Positions 1-8,293 of a DNA stretch of 64,000 nt are shown piece by piece; the stretch's first letter is position 1, and each line of letters opens with the position of its first letter. The stretch covers positions 1,116,001 to 1,180,000 of the forward strand of contig NZ_CP101497.1 of NCBI RefSeq assembly GCF_024362325.1. Direction: 5' to 3'. The notes under the pieces are model-generated. The model saw nothing but the letters and a program-made list of their open reading frames with translations. It had not been told where the DNA came from and ran no database searches. The stretch comes from Microcella humidisoli. Lineage in GTDB: Bacteria; Actinomycetota; Actinomycetes; Actinomycetales; Microbacteriaceae. Position numbers and translations under genes: made by a program.

Positions 1-788
1 AGCGCGCCCGTGGCCTCATCGACGCCGCGGTCGTCGACCATGGCGAGGGCGAGCCAGTCGTTCGCCGATCCCTCGGCGAAGGCCATGCCGAGCACGATGA
101 GGCCGATGATGAGCGTGCGCGGCTCGCGCCAGATCGCCATGCGCTCGGCGAACGTCGTGCGGGCGGGGCCGTCGCCGTCATCGTCAAGGCCCGGCAGGGC
201 CCGGTGCTTCGGCAGGAAGCGGACGACGACGAGCGCGCCCGCTCCGAGCAGCACGGCCATGAGCACGGTGTGCACGTCGACGCCGAGGCCGAGGGCGCTG
301 ACGCCCGCCGCGATGCCCGCTCCCGTGATGGTGCCGAGGCTCCACGAGGCGTGGAACCACGGCATGATGCTGCGGCCCTGCGCCTGCTCGACGGCCGCAC
401 CTTCGACGTTCATGGCCACGTCGGTCATGCCCGAGGCGGCTCCGAAGACCATGAGACCGATGAACGTCACGGCGAAGCTCTGCAGCGTCGCGGCGCCGAT
501 GCCCATGAGGGCGAGGGCGCCGAGGCTCGAGAGCAGGGCGACGAGGATCGTCGTGCGCGAGCCGATGCGTGCGATGACGTGCGACGAGGCGAGCAGCCCG
601 ATGATCGACCCACCGGCCATGCCCATGATGAGGATGCCGAACTCGTCGGTGCGCACGTCGAGCGCGTCGCGCACGGCGGGGGTGCGCGCGAACCAGGTGG
701 CCATGGCGAGGCCGTTGATGGCGAAGACAGCGAAGACGGCGATGCGCCAGGCGGCGAGGGTGGGCAGGGTGCCGGTGGAGGTGGACAC
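1..788 (-). CDS. MFS transporter, YbjJ-like (3' end outside window)
   Basis: The frame runs leftward from a GTG at 788 and is still open at base 1, so about 262 N-terminal residues are visible. It is highly hydrophobic with MFS-type alternating helices; the region around DVAMNVEGAAVE resembles the YbjJ-like exporter subgroup. A GAAAGG ribosome site lies just before the GTG. It is divergent from the LacI-type regulator at 885, and a perfect palindrome lies between them, so it is probably that regulator's target. The substrate cannot be told; sugar or small-molecule export is possible. The family call is good, the role is inference. Confidence 0.8.
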   Translation of the reverse strand, partial: MSTSTGTLPTLAAWRIAVFAVFAINGLAMATWFARTPAVRDALDVRTDEFGILIMGMAGGSIIGLLASSHVIARIGSRTTILVALLSSLGALALMGIGAATLQSFAVTFIGLMVFGAASGMTDVAMNVEGAAVEQAQGRSIMPWFHASWSLGTITGAGIAAGVSALGLGVDVHTVLMAVLLGAGALVVVRFLPKHRALPGLDDDGDGPARTTFAERMAIWREPRTLIIGLIVLGMAFAEGSANDWLALAMVDDRGVDEATGA

Positions 789-842
789 AGCGGCCTTTCG
801 AGAGCGTGGGGTGGGGCGGAGGCCCGGGGTGGGGCTGGCGAG

Positions 843-856
843 TCGAATCGATTCGA
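843..856. promoter_or_regulatory. LacI-family operator (perfect 14-bp palindrome)
   Basis: TCGAATCGATTCGA is a perfect palindrome with a central CG, the usual arrangement for LacI/GalR half-sites (core AATCGATT). It lies between the divergent MFS gene (start 788) and the LacI regulator (start 885), placed to control both. Confidence 0.7.
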
Positions 857-884
857 TAGCAGAGTTCGACTACAGTAACAGCCG

Positions 885-1979
885 ATGACGACCCCGGCAA
901 CGCGCGCTCTCCCCGCAGCCGACGAGACGGCGCGGCCGACCCTCGCGGCCGTCGCGGCGCGCGCCGGCGTCTCTGCATCCACGGCCTCGCTCGCCTTCAG
1001 CGGATCCGGCCCCGTCGCCGACGACACCCGCGAGCGCGTGCTGGCCGCCGCGCGCGAGCTCAACTACGGCGGCCCCGACCCCCGCGCGCGCAGCCTGCGC
1101 ACGGGGCGCAGCGGCATCATCGCCGTCGTCATCGAAGACCGCATCCGCGATGCCTTCAGCGACCCCATGATGGTCGCCCTGCTCGACGGCATCGCCGACG
1201 AGCTCGGCCAAGCCGGCTACAGCCTCCTTCTCCTCACCGACAGCGACGACCGCCCGGTCGGCGGCCTGCGCGACGCCTCGATGGATGCTGCGCTCCTGCT
1301 CGGGTGCAGCACCGACCTCGACCCCGCCGTCGCGGTGCTGAGCCAGCGCCAGGTGCCGCTCATCGGCGTCGAGGCGCGCGAGCGCGAAGGCATGCACCGC
1401 GTCGACCTCGACAACCGCGCAGGCATGCGCACCGGAGCCGAGCACCTGCACGCACTCGGCCACCGCCGCGTCGGCGTGATCACGCTGCCGATGGATCGCG
1501 CGCACACGCGCGGCCCGCTCACCGCGGAATGGGAGGCCGAGAGCGATGCCTACACGGGGCTCGAGCGGCTCGCCGGCGTGCGCGACGTGTACCCCGACGC
1601 CCCCGCCGAAGTCGCCGCCGGCAGCCTCATCGACGAGGGCCACCGGGCGGCGCTCGCGCTGCTGCAGCGGAATCCCGAGCTCACCGCGATCGTCGCGCAG
1701 AGCGACCTGCTCGCCCTCGGCGCGATTCAGGCCGCCGACGAGCTCGGCCTGACCGTGCCCGACGACCTGAGCGTGCTCGGCTTCGACGGGGCGCGTATCG
1801 ACGGGCTCAGCATCCACCGCCTGACGACCCTCGTGCAGCCGATCGTCGAGAAGGGCCGAGCGGCGGCGCGCATGGCGCTCGCCGCCCTCGCGGGCGAACC
1901 CGTCGCCGACGTGGCCTTCACGAGCGAGCTGCGCCTCGGCACGACGACGGCGCCCCCGCGCGCCGACTCGGCCCGGTAG
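885..1979 (+). CDS. LacI family transcriptional regulator
   Basis: This 364-residue protein has a LacI helix-turn-helix near residues 19-40 (LAAVAARAGVSASTASLAFS), a hinge ending in ELNYGGPDPRARSLRTG, and a periplasmic-binding-like effector domain from about residue 75 to the end. The length is slightly above the usual 330-350 because of an N-terminal extension of about 17 residues. TACAGT at 871-876 could be its -10 element, so the mRNA may have a very short leader or none. The palindrome at 843-856 suggests autoregulation together with control of the divergent exporter. The effector is unknown. Confidence 0.9.
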   Translation: MTTPATRALPAADETARPTLAAVAARAGVSASTASLAFSGSGPVADDTRERVLAAARELNYGGPDPRARSLRTGRSGIIAVVIEDRIRDAFSDPMMVALLDGIADELGQAGYSLLLLTDSDDRPVGGLRDASMDAALLLGCSTDLDPAVAVLSQRQVPLIGVEAREREGMHRVDLDNRAGMRTGAEHLHALGHRRVGVITLPMDRAHTRGPLTAEWEAESDAYTGLERLAGVRDVYPDAPAEVAAGSLIDEGHRAALALLQRNPELTAIVAQSDLLALGAIQAADELGLTVPDDLSVLGFDGARIDGLSIHRLTTLVQPIVEKGRAAARMALAALAGEPVADVAFTSELRLGTTTAPPRADSAR

Positions 1980-2090
1980 ACGTCTCGTCACGACCTGTCA
2001 AGGGGGTGCGCGTTCGTGCCGGTGGTGCGACCGTGGAACGAGCCGGTTCACGAGATCGGCGCGAACACCGACGACGACAAGGAGTCGACC

Positions 2091-2267
2091 ATGAATGATG
2101 CAGCAGACAAGATGAAGCACCAGGGCGAAGAGCTCGGCGGCAAGGCGAAAGAGGCCGCGGGCAAGCTCACCGGCAACGAGCGCCTCGAGGCGGAGGGCAA
2201 CGCCGACCAGGTGAAGGCCAACCTCAAGCAGGCGGGCGACGACGTGAAAGACGCCGTCGGCCACTGA
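2091..2267 (+). CDS. CsbD family stress protein
   Basis: A 58-residue, highly charged helical protein with the CsbD pattern (MNDAADKMKHQGEELGGKAKE, then TGNERLEAEGNADQVKANLKQAGDDVKDA). The ATG at 2091 is chosen because AAGGAG lies at 2079-2084; an in-frame upstream extension lacks the family pattern. CsbD proteins are small general-stress proteins of unclear mechanism. It stands alone and is followed by a hairpin terminator at 2285-2316. Confidence 0.9.
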   Translation: MNDAADKMKHQGEELGGKAKEAAGKLTGNERLEAEGNADQVKANLKQAGDDVKDAVGH

Positions 2268-2284
2268 GCCGCACCGCACCGCGA

Positions 2285-2316
2285 ACGGGCGCTCGGGCTT
2301 CGGCTCGGGCGCCCGT
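2285..2316 (+). terminator. Hairpin terminator after csbD-like gene
   Basis: ACGGGCGC at 2285-2292 pairs perfectly with GCGCCCGT at 2309-2316 across a 16-base loop, 18 bases after the csbD stop. There is no clear T-run, as is common for actinobacterial terminators. Confidence 0.6.
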
Positions 2317-2340
2317 CGCCGTCTGCGTCTGCCAGCGGAC

Positions 2341-2368
2341 TTGCATTGCAACGCAACAGGACTAGAGT
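2341..2368 (+). promoter_or_regulatory. Promoter of ktrB-ktrA-corA run, probably leaderless
   Basis: TTGCAT (2341-2346) and TAGAGT (2363-2368) are separated by 16 bases. The GTG start of the potassium channel gene begins 6 bases after the -10 element, so the start codon is probably at or next to the transcript 5' end. The -35 element overlaps an imperfect TTGC..GCAA inverted repeat. Confidence 0.5.
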
Positions 2369-2374
2369 CTGCGG

Positions 2375-3739
2375 GTGCCTCTTACGAGGGCGCCCCAGCG
2401 ACGCTCGAACCACCGCATCCGATTGAACCCGCCCCAGGCCGTCGTCGTCGGATTCCTCGGGGCAATCCTCGTGGCGACGCTGTTGCTGGCCCTTCCGATC
2501 TCGCACGCGCCCGGTGTCGAGGTCACGCTGCTCGAGGCGGCGTTCACCGCGGTCTCGGCGGTGTGCGTCACGGGCCACATCGTGGTCGACACGGCAACGG
2601 TCTGGTCGCCCTTCGGCCACGCGGTCATCGTCGCCTTCATTCAGGTGGGCGGCCTCGGCATCATGCTCGTCGCCTCGCTCATCGGCCTCGCCCTGCTGCG
2701 GCGCGTCTCGCTGCGCGGGCGAATGATTGCGGGAGCCGAGAACCGCGCGGTCACGACGGGCGACGCCGTGCGGCTCGCCCGCGGCATCGTGCTGACCTCG
2801 CTCATCATCGAAGCGGTCGTGGCGGTCATCCTGACCCTGCAGTTCTGGTTGTCGTACGGGGATGCGCTGCCGACCGCACTCGGACGCGGCGTCTTCCTCT
2901 CCATCTCGTCGTTCAACAACGCCGGTTTCGCCCCGTTCAGCGACAACATGATCGGCTTCGCGACCGACCCGATCATCGTGCTGCCGATGTGCGCGGCGAC
3001 CATCCTCGGCGGTCTCGGGTTCCCGGTGCTGCTGCAACTTCGCCGCGAACTGCGCAGGCCCCTGCACTGGAGCATGAACACCAACCTCGTGCTCGCCATG
3101 ACCGTGCTGCTGCTCGTGCTCGGCACCGTCGTCGTGGCCGTCTTCGAGTGGAGCAACCCCGCGACGATCGGCGAGCTCTCGGTCACCGACCGTGTGCTCG
3201 TGTCGTTTTTCCACTCGGTGCAGGCGCGTACGGCGGGGTTCAACTCGGTCGACATCGGGCAGATGACGAGCGAGACCTGGCTGAGCCTCGACGTGCTCAT
3301 GTTCATCGGCGGTGGACCGGCCGGCACCGCGGGCGGCATCAAGGTCACGACCTTCGCCGTGCTGCTGTTCATCATCATCACTGAGCTGCGCGGCGAGGGG
3401 GCCGTCAACATCTTCGGAAAGCGTCTCTCGCGCGCCGTGCACCGCGAGGCCATCACGATCACGCTGCTCTCGATGGCGGCGGTCATGAGCGCGACCATCG
3501 CCCTCATGGTCATCACCCACCTCGACCTCGACGTGCTGCTGTTTGAAGTGGTCTCGGCCTTCGGCACCGTCGGCCTCAGCACCGGCATCACCGCTGACCT
3601 TCCGCCGGCCGCGCAGATCATCCTGATGATCCTCATGTTCCTGGGCCGCCTTGGCCCTTTGACGCTCGGCACCGCCCTGGTGCTGAAGCAACGCAAGGTG
3701 CTCTACGAGCTCCCCAAGGAAAGGCCCGTCATTGGTTAA
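2375..3739 (+). CDS. ktrB: Potassium uptake channel subunit, TrkH/KtrB family
   Basis: A 454-residue integral membrane protein of the TrkH/TrkG/KtrB superfamily. The four pore loops carry the filter glycines: AVCVTGHI, SFNNAGFA, ARTAGFNS and FGTVGLST. The length matches KtrB better than TrkH. It should form the K+-conducting dimer that is gated by the cytoplasmic RCK ring encoded by the next gene, which overlaps its stop by 8 bases. The GTG start is supported by the promoter geometry (see 2341-2368) and by the lack of a ribosome site. Confidence 0.92.
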   Translation: MPLTRAPQRRSNHRIRLNPPQAVVVGFLGAILVATLLLALPISHAPGVEVTLLEAAFTAVSAVCVTGHIVVDTATVWSPFGHAVIVAFIQVGGLGIMLVASLIGLALLRRVSLRGRMIAGAENRAVTTGDAVRLARGIVLTSLIIEAVVAVILTLQFWLSYGDALPTALGRGVFLSISSFNNAGFAPFSDNMIGFATDPIIVLPMCAATILGGLGFPVLLQLRRELRRPLHWSMNTNLVLAMTVLLLVLGTVVVAVFEWSNPATIGELSVTDRVLVSFFHSVQARTAGFNSVDIGQMTSETWLSLDVLMFIGGGPAGTAGGIKVTTFAVLLFIIITELRGEGAVNIFGKRLSRAVHREAITITLLSMAAVMSATIALMVITHLDLDVLLFEVVSAFGTVGLSTGITADLPPAAQIILMILMFLGRLGPLTLGTALVLKQRKVLYELPKERPVIG

Positions 3740-4430
3740 CTCCCGCCTCTTCAGCCGCGATCGCGCCACCCGCATCGCCGAGGCCGACTCGGTCGCCGTC
3801 ATCGGCCTCGGCCGCTTCGGCCGCGCGATCGCGCTCGAGCTCATGGCGACGGGCACCGAGGTTCTCGGGATCGACACCGATGAAGACATCGTGCAGTCGC
3901 TCAACGGGCAGCTCACCCAGGTCGTGCGCGCCGACACCACGAAGGAGGAGGTGCTGCGACAGCTCGCGGTCAACGAGTTCGACCGCGTCGTCGTCGCCAT
4001 CGGATCCGACGTGCAGTCGAGCATCCTGACCACGTCGATTCTGCTCCGCATGGAGATCCCCCACCTGTGGACGAAAGCCGTGAGCGACGCGCACGGGCAG
4101 ATCCTCACGCAGCTGGGCGTGCAGCACGTCATCTACCCCGAGCACGAGATGGGCCGTCGCGTCGCGCACCTTGTGCGGGGTGCGGCACTCGACTACATCG
4201 AGGTCGATGACGACTACGCGATCGTCAAGATGGGCCCCAACAAGGTGGTGGAGGGCAAACGACTCGGCGACACCGACCTGCGCAAGCAGCACGGCGTGAC
4301 GGTCATGGCGGTGCAGCGCGGCGATGCCGAGTGGTGCAACGCCGACGCCGACACCGTCATCGAGCCCGGGGATACGATTCTCATCGCGGGCCCGATCAAG
4401 AAGGCCGAAGCGTTCGGCCAGTTGCGCTGA
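3732..4430 (+). CDS. ktrA: Potassium channel RCK gating subunit, TrkA/KtrA family
   Basis: A 232-residue soluble protein. An N-terminal Rossmann RCK_N domain starts with VIGLGRFGRAIALEL (GxGxxG, about residues 23-28) and has the acidic nucleotide-ribose position in LGIDTDED; an RCK_C domain occupies roughly residues 145-232. It binds nucleotides and gates the KtrB pore. The TTG start at 3732 is chosen because AAGGAAAGG lies just upstream and the frame overlaps the ktrB stop, a sign of translational coupling. Confidence 0.92.
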   Translation: MVNSRLFSRDRATRIAEADSVAVIGLGRFGRAIALELMATGTEVLGIDTDEDIVQSLNGQLTQVVRADTTKEEVLRQLAVNEFDRVVVAIGSDVQSSILTTSILLRMEIPHLWTKAVSDAHGQILTQLGVQHVIYPEHEMGRRVAHLVRGAALDYIEVDDDYAIVKMGPNKVVEGKRLGDTDLRKQHGVTVMAVQRGDAEWCNADADTVIEPGDTILIAGPIKKAEAFGQLR

Positions 4431-4455
4431 GCGCGCACGAGAAGGAGGACACCTG

Positions 4456-4650
4456 ATGGGGTCAAATCTCACCGGCTGGCACGGACTGATCCTGCTGCTC
4501 GTCGTGCTGCTGTTGTTCGCGGCGCCCAAGCTGCCGATGCTCGCCCGCAGCCTCGGGCAGTCGATCACGATCTTCCGTGGCGAAGTGAAGAAGCCCGCGG
4601 GCGACGAGCAGGCGACGGCCGACAACGACGCCGCGAAACCGAGCGCGTGA
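4456..4650 (+). CDS. TatA/E-like protein (Sec-independent translocase component)
   Basis: A 64-residue protein with one N-terminal hydrophobic helix (residues about 8-22), then APKLPMLARSLGQSITIFRGEVK, an amphipathic helix as in TatA, and an acidic/polar tail. The canonical Phe-Gly hinge is Phe-Ala here. The ATG at 4456 has AAGGAGG at 4442-4448. It lies between ktrA and corA rather than with tatC, so it may be an additional TatA paralogue or a TatA-like protein with another role. The family call is confident, the function less so. Confidence 0.75.
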   Translation: MGSNLTGWHGLILLLVVLLLFAAPKLPMLARSLGQSITIFRGEVKKPAGDEQATADNDAAKPSA

Positions 4651-4674
4651 CCGTCGCCGATCAGAGGGTCGCCC

Positions 4675-5676
4675 GTGGCCGTCGTCGATAGCGCCGTCTA
4701 CGTCGAGGGCGTGCGTCGCCCCGGCGTCGTCGGCCTCGACGAGACCTACGAGGTCGTGCGAGCAACGGGCGGCGTTGCCTGGATCGGGCTCTACCGCCCG
4801 ACCGTCGACGAGCTCGAATCGGTCGCCGCGGAGTTCGGCCTGCACCACCTCGCGGTGGAAGACGCCCTCAAGGGCCACCAGCGCTCGAAGCTCGAGCGCT
4901 ACGGCGACACGCTCTTCTTGGCGCTGCGCACCGCGCGCTACATCGACGAGACCGAGACGGTCGAGTTCGGCGAGCTGCACGTCTTCGTCGGCCCGCAGTT
5001 CGTCGTCACCGTCCGGCACGCCGAATCGCCGGACCTCGCCCTCGTGCGCGACCGCCTCGAGGCCGACCCCGAGCTGCTCGCGAAGGGCCCCGAAGCCATC
5101 CTCTACGCCGTGCTCGATGAGGTCGTCGACGAGTACGAGCCGGTCATCGCGGGGCTCGAGAACGACATCGACGAGATCGAGGACCAGCTCTTCGGCGAGG
5201 CCGAGCACGACATTCTCACGCGCCGCATCTACGACCTCTCGAGCGAGGTCATCGGGTTCCAGCGCGCGGTGCAGCCGCTCATCGGCATCATCGGCGCGCT
5301 GCAGCGCGGAGGCGACAAGTACGGCGTCGATCTCGACCTCAGCCATCATCTCGGCGACGTGCTCGACCACGTCAATCGTGCGGGCGAGCGGGCCGACGCG
5401 TTCCGCACGCTGCTCGACAAGGCCCTGCAGGCGCAGTCGACGCTCATCACGCGCCGCATGACCGAGGTGAGCGTGGCGCAGAACGAGCAGATCAAGCGCA
5501 TCACCTCGTGGGCCGCCATCCTCTTCGCCCCGACGCTCGTCGGCACCGTCTACGGCATGAACTTCCGGTACATGCCCGAGCTCGAGTGGGTGTTCGGCTA
5601 CCCCTTCGCGATGGGGCTCATGCTGCTGCTCGGCGTCGGTCTGTACGTGGCCTTCAAGCGCCGCGACTGGCTGTAG
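4675..5676 (+). CDS. corA: CorA family magnesium/divalent cation channel
   Basis: A 333-residue CorA protein: a long acidic and helical cytoplasmic domain, then two C-terminal membrane helices, with the signature YGMN (in GTVYGMNFRYMPELEW) between them. It forms pentameric Mg2+/Co2+ channels in the cell membrane. The GTG at 4675 follows an AGAGGG ribosome site; it starts 24 bases after the TatA-like gene and may be co-transcribed with the potassium channel genes, giving a cation-homeostasis run. Confidence 0.93.
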   Translation: MAVVDSAVYVEGVRRPGVVGLDETYEVVRATGGVAWIGLYRPTVDELESVAAEFGLHHLAVEDALKGHQRSKLERYGDTLFLALRTARYIDETETVEFGELHVFVGPQFVVTVRHAESPDLALVRDRLEADPELLAKGPEAILYAVLDEVVDEYEPVIAGLENDIDEIEDQLFGEAEHDILTRRIYDLSSEVIGFQRAVQPLIGIIGALQRGGDKYGVDLDLSHHLGDVLDHVNRAGERADAFRTLLDKALQAQSTLITRRMTEVSVAQNEQIKRITSWAAILFAPTLVGTVYGMNFRYMPELEWVFGYPFAMGLMLLLGVGLYVAFKRRDWL

Positions 5677-5685
5677 CCCTCGCCG

Positions 5686-6987
5686 TCAGGCCACGCCCGT
5701 CACGATCCACGCCGACCCGCGCGCTCGCAGCCCGAGGGTGAGCGCGCGGGCGCCGAGGTAGGCGAAGGTGAAGGCGGCGAGCAGGGGAGCGAGTCCCGCG
5801 ACAAACGGCAGCACCGCCAGGTACACGAGCAGGTTGAGCACGCCCGTCCACGCCAGGTAGCGGGCATCGCCCGCGCCGATCAGCACGCCGTCGAGCACGA
5901 ACACGAACCCCGCGAGCGGCAGGCCGGCGGCCAGGATTCCCAGGGCGAGGGGCAGCGCCGACCGCACCGCAGCATCCGACGTCATGACGATCGTCAGCAG
6001 CGGGATGCCCGCCGCGACGAGCACCGCGAGCACGGCGCCCGTCAGCACGCCCCAGCCGACGAGCCGCCGGGTGATGGCGTGCACGCGCTCGACTTGCGCC
6101 GCCCCGAGCCCGTGGCCGATGAGCGCCTGGCCGGCGATGGCGAGCGCGTCGAGGGCGAGCGCGAGCAGGCTGTAGACCGCGAACCACACGTGCGTCGCGG
6201 CGAGCTCGGGCGTGCCGAGCCCCGTCGCCACGACGACCGTCGTGACGAGGGCGATGCGCAGGCTCAGCGTGCGCAGCAGCAGCCACGACCCCGAGCGCGC
6301 CGCCGCCTCGATGCCGGTGCGGCCCGGCCGCAGGGCAGCGCCCGCCGCGCGCGCGTGCCGCACGCACACGGCGACGAGCGCGACCGCCATGCCCCACTGC
6401 GCGATGACCGTGCCGATCGCCGAACCGGCGATGCCGAGCCCGAGCCCGTAGATGAGCACGGCGTTGAGGGCGATGTTCGCGCCGAAGCCCGCGGCGGCGA
6501 CGAGCAGCGGGGTGCGGGCATCCTGCAGCCCCCGCAGCATGCCGGTCGTGGCGAGAACGAGCAGCATGCCCGGGATGCCCCACCACGCGATGCTCAGATA
6601 CTCGAGCGCCGCGTCCCCGACCGCGGGGTCGGCCCCGAACGCGTCGATCACGAGCGGACTCAGCGGCACCATGAGCGCGAGCAGCAGCACGCCGATGCCG
6701 AGCGCCAGCCACAGCCCGTCGATGCCGGCCGCGAGCGCGCCGCGCGCATCGCCCGCGCCGAGCCGCCGAGCGACGAGCGGCGTCGTGGCGTAGGCGAGGA
6801 AGACGAGCAGACCGATCGCGGTCTGCAGCACCGTGCTCGCAAGCCCGAGGCCTGCGAGCGGCTCGGCCCCGAGGTGCCCCACCATCGCGGTGTCGGTGAG
6901 CACGAAGAGCGGCTCGGCGACGAGTGCGCCGAGCGAGGGTACGGCGAGGCGCAGGATGTCACGGTCGAGCGCGCGGCGGCTGGTCAC
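5686..6987 (-). CDS. MATE family efflux transporter, DinF-like
   Basis: A 433-residue membrane protein with the two-bundle MATE arrangement. It begins with DRDILRLAVPSLGALVAEPLFVLTDTAMVGHLG, typical of DinF-type exporters, and has about 12 helices. It would export cationic compounds using an ion gradient. The GTG start at 6987 has TACCGT 6 bases upstream, suggesting a leaderless transcript. It is convergent with corA and divergent from the MFS gene at 7020, 32 bases away. The substrate is unknown. Confidence 0.9.
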   Translation of the reverse strand: MTSRRALDRDILRLAVPSLGALVAEPLFVLTDTAMVGHLGAEPLAGLGLASTVLQTAIGLLVFLAYATTPLVARRLGAGDARGALAAGIDGLWLALGIGVLLLALMVPLSPLVIDAFGADPAVGDAALEYLSIAWWGIPGMLLVLATTGMLRGLQDARTPLLVAAAGFGANIALNAVLIYGLGLGIAGSAIGTVIAQWGMAVALVAVCVRHARAAGAALRPGRTGIEAAARSGSWLLLRTLSLRIALVTTVVVATGLGTPELAATHVWFAVYSLLALALDALAIAGQALIGHGLGAAQVERVHAITRRLVGWGVLTGAVLAVLVAAGIPLLTIVMTSDAAVRSALPLALGILAAGLPLAGFVFVLDGVLIGAGDARYLAWTGVLNLLVYLAVLPFVAGLAPLLAAFTFAYLGARALTLGLRARGSAWIVTGVA

Positions 6988-7019
6988 CTCGCCACGGTAG
7001 CCGCCCGTAGCATCGGCTC

Positions 7020-8240
7020 ATGCTCTCGGTGCTGCGCGACCGCCGCTTCGCCGCCCTGTTCGCCTCGCAGGTCGCGTCGCTGCTCGGCACGGGCATCCTC
7101 ACCGTCGCGATCGCCCTGCTCGCCGCCCGTATCGCGGGCGACGACGCGGGGCTCGTGCTCAGCATCGCGCTCACGATCCGCATCGCCACCTACGTGGTCG
7201 TCTCGCCGATCGCGACCGCCCTGCTCGCCGGCCGATCGAGCCGGGCGGTGCTCGTCGGTGCCGACGCCGCGCGCATCGTCATCGCGCTCTCGCTCGTGCT
7301 CGTAACCGAGGCGTGGCAGCTGTACCTCGCGATCCTGCTGCTGCAGTCGGCCTCGGCGGTGTTCACGCCGACCTTCCAGGCCGCCATCCCCGAGGTGCTG
7401 CCCGACGAGGCCGACTACACGGCCGCGCAGTCGCTCTCGCGGCTCGCCTACGACCTCGAGTCGCTCGTGAGCCCACTGCTTGCGGCGGCTCTCGTGCTCG
7501 TGCTGCCGCCCGCGTGGCTGTTCGCGATCACGGCCCTCGGCTTCGCCGCCTCGCTCGCGGCGGTTCTGCTCTCGCGGCTCGAGCTGCGCACGACCGTGAC
7601 GGGCGAGCCGTTCGTCGCGCGCCTCGCGCGCGGCGTGCGCCTCATCGGCACCATCGAGTCGACGCGGTTCCTCGCCCTCCTCGACGCGGTCGTGGCCGCG
7701 GTCTACGCGACCGTGCTCGTCAACACGGTCGTCATCGCGCTGCGGTTCGAGGGCGGGGCCGACGAGGTCGTGGCGCCGCTGGCCGTCGCGCTCGCGCTCT
7801 TCGGTCTCGGGTCGATCGTGCTCGCCCTCGTGCTGCCCGCGATGCTGCGCCGAGTGAGCGATCGCGCGGTCATGACCGCGGGCGCCGTGGCGGTCATCGT
7901 GGCGCTCGGCCTCGTCGCTGCCGTCGAGGCGGGCCCGGGGCTCGACCTCGTCGCGCTCGGCGTGCTGTGGTTCGCCCTCGGCGCCGCGTCCTCCGCCGTC
8001 AGCACGCCGAGCGCTCGGCTCATCCGTCGCGACGTCGCGCCGGGCGACCGGCCGGCGGTGTTCGCGGCGCGCTTCTCGACCTCGCACGCCTGGTACGCGG
8101 TGGCGTATCCGCTCGCCGGCGTGGGCGGCGCGCTCTGGGGGGTCGCGGCAGCGACCGGGGTGCTCGCGGCGCTCGCGCTGGCCGTGCTCGTGGGGGCGGC
8201 CGCGGGGGCGCGGCGGGCATCCACCCCCGTTCACGGCTGA
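7020..8240 (+). CDS. MFS transporter, MFS_3 (EntS-like) type
   Basis: A 406-residue, 12-helix major facilitator protein. The start MLSVLRDRRFAALFASQVASLLGTGI and the lack of large loops match the MFS_3 group that includes enterobactin exporter EntS and many drug exporters. The ATG at 7020 sits 6 bases after TAGCAT (7008-7013), a probable -10 element, so the mRNA is probably leaderless. Nothing nearby names the substrate. The paired divergent MATE gene suggests an efflux role. Confidence 0.85.
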   Translation: MLSVLRDRRFAALFASQVASLLGTGILTVAIALLAARIAGDDAGLVLSIALTIRIATYVVVSPIATALLAGRSSRAVLVGADAARIVIALSLVLVTEAWQLYLAILLLQSASAVFTPTFQAAIPEVLPDEADYTAAQSLSRLAYDLESLVSPLLAAALVLVLPPAWLFAITALGFAASLAAVLLSRLELRTTVTGEPFVARLARGVRLIGTIESTRFLALLDAVVAAVYATVLVNTVVIALRFEGGADEVVAPLAVALALFGLGSIVLALVLPAMLRRVSDRAVMTAGAVAVIVALGLVAAVEAGPGLDLVALGVLWFALGAASSAVSTPSARLIRRDVAPGDRPAVFAARFSTSHAWYAVAYPLAGVGGALWGVAAATGVLAALALAVLVGAAAGARRASTPVHG

Positions 8241-8293
8241 TGCTGTGCAGGTGAACCGCCCTCACCGCAGGCCGTGCGGTTAGGCTCTCCCGC

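Noticed and set aside
2048..4132. A minus-strand open frame of 694 codons opposite ktrB and ktrA
   Set aside because: It is Arg/Asp/His/Glu-rich low-complexity sequence, and the opposite strand encodes clear KtrB and KtrA proteins with all motifs.
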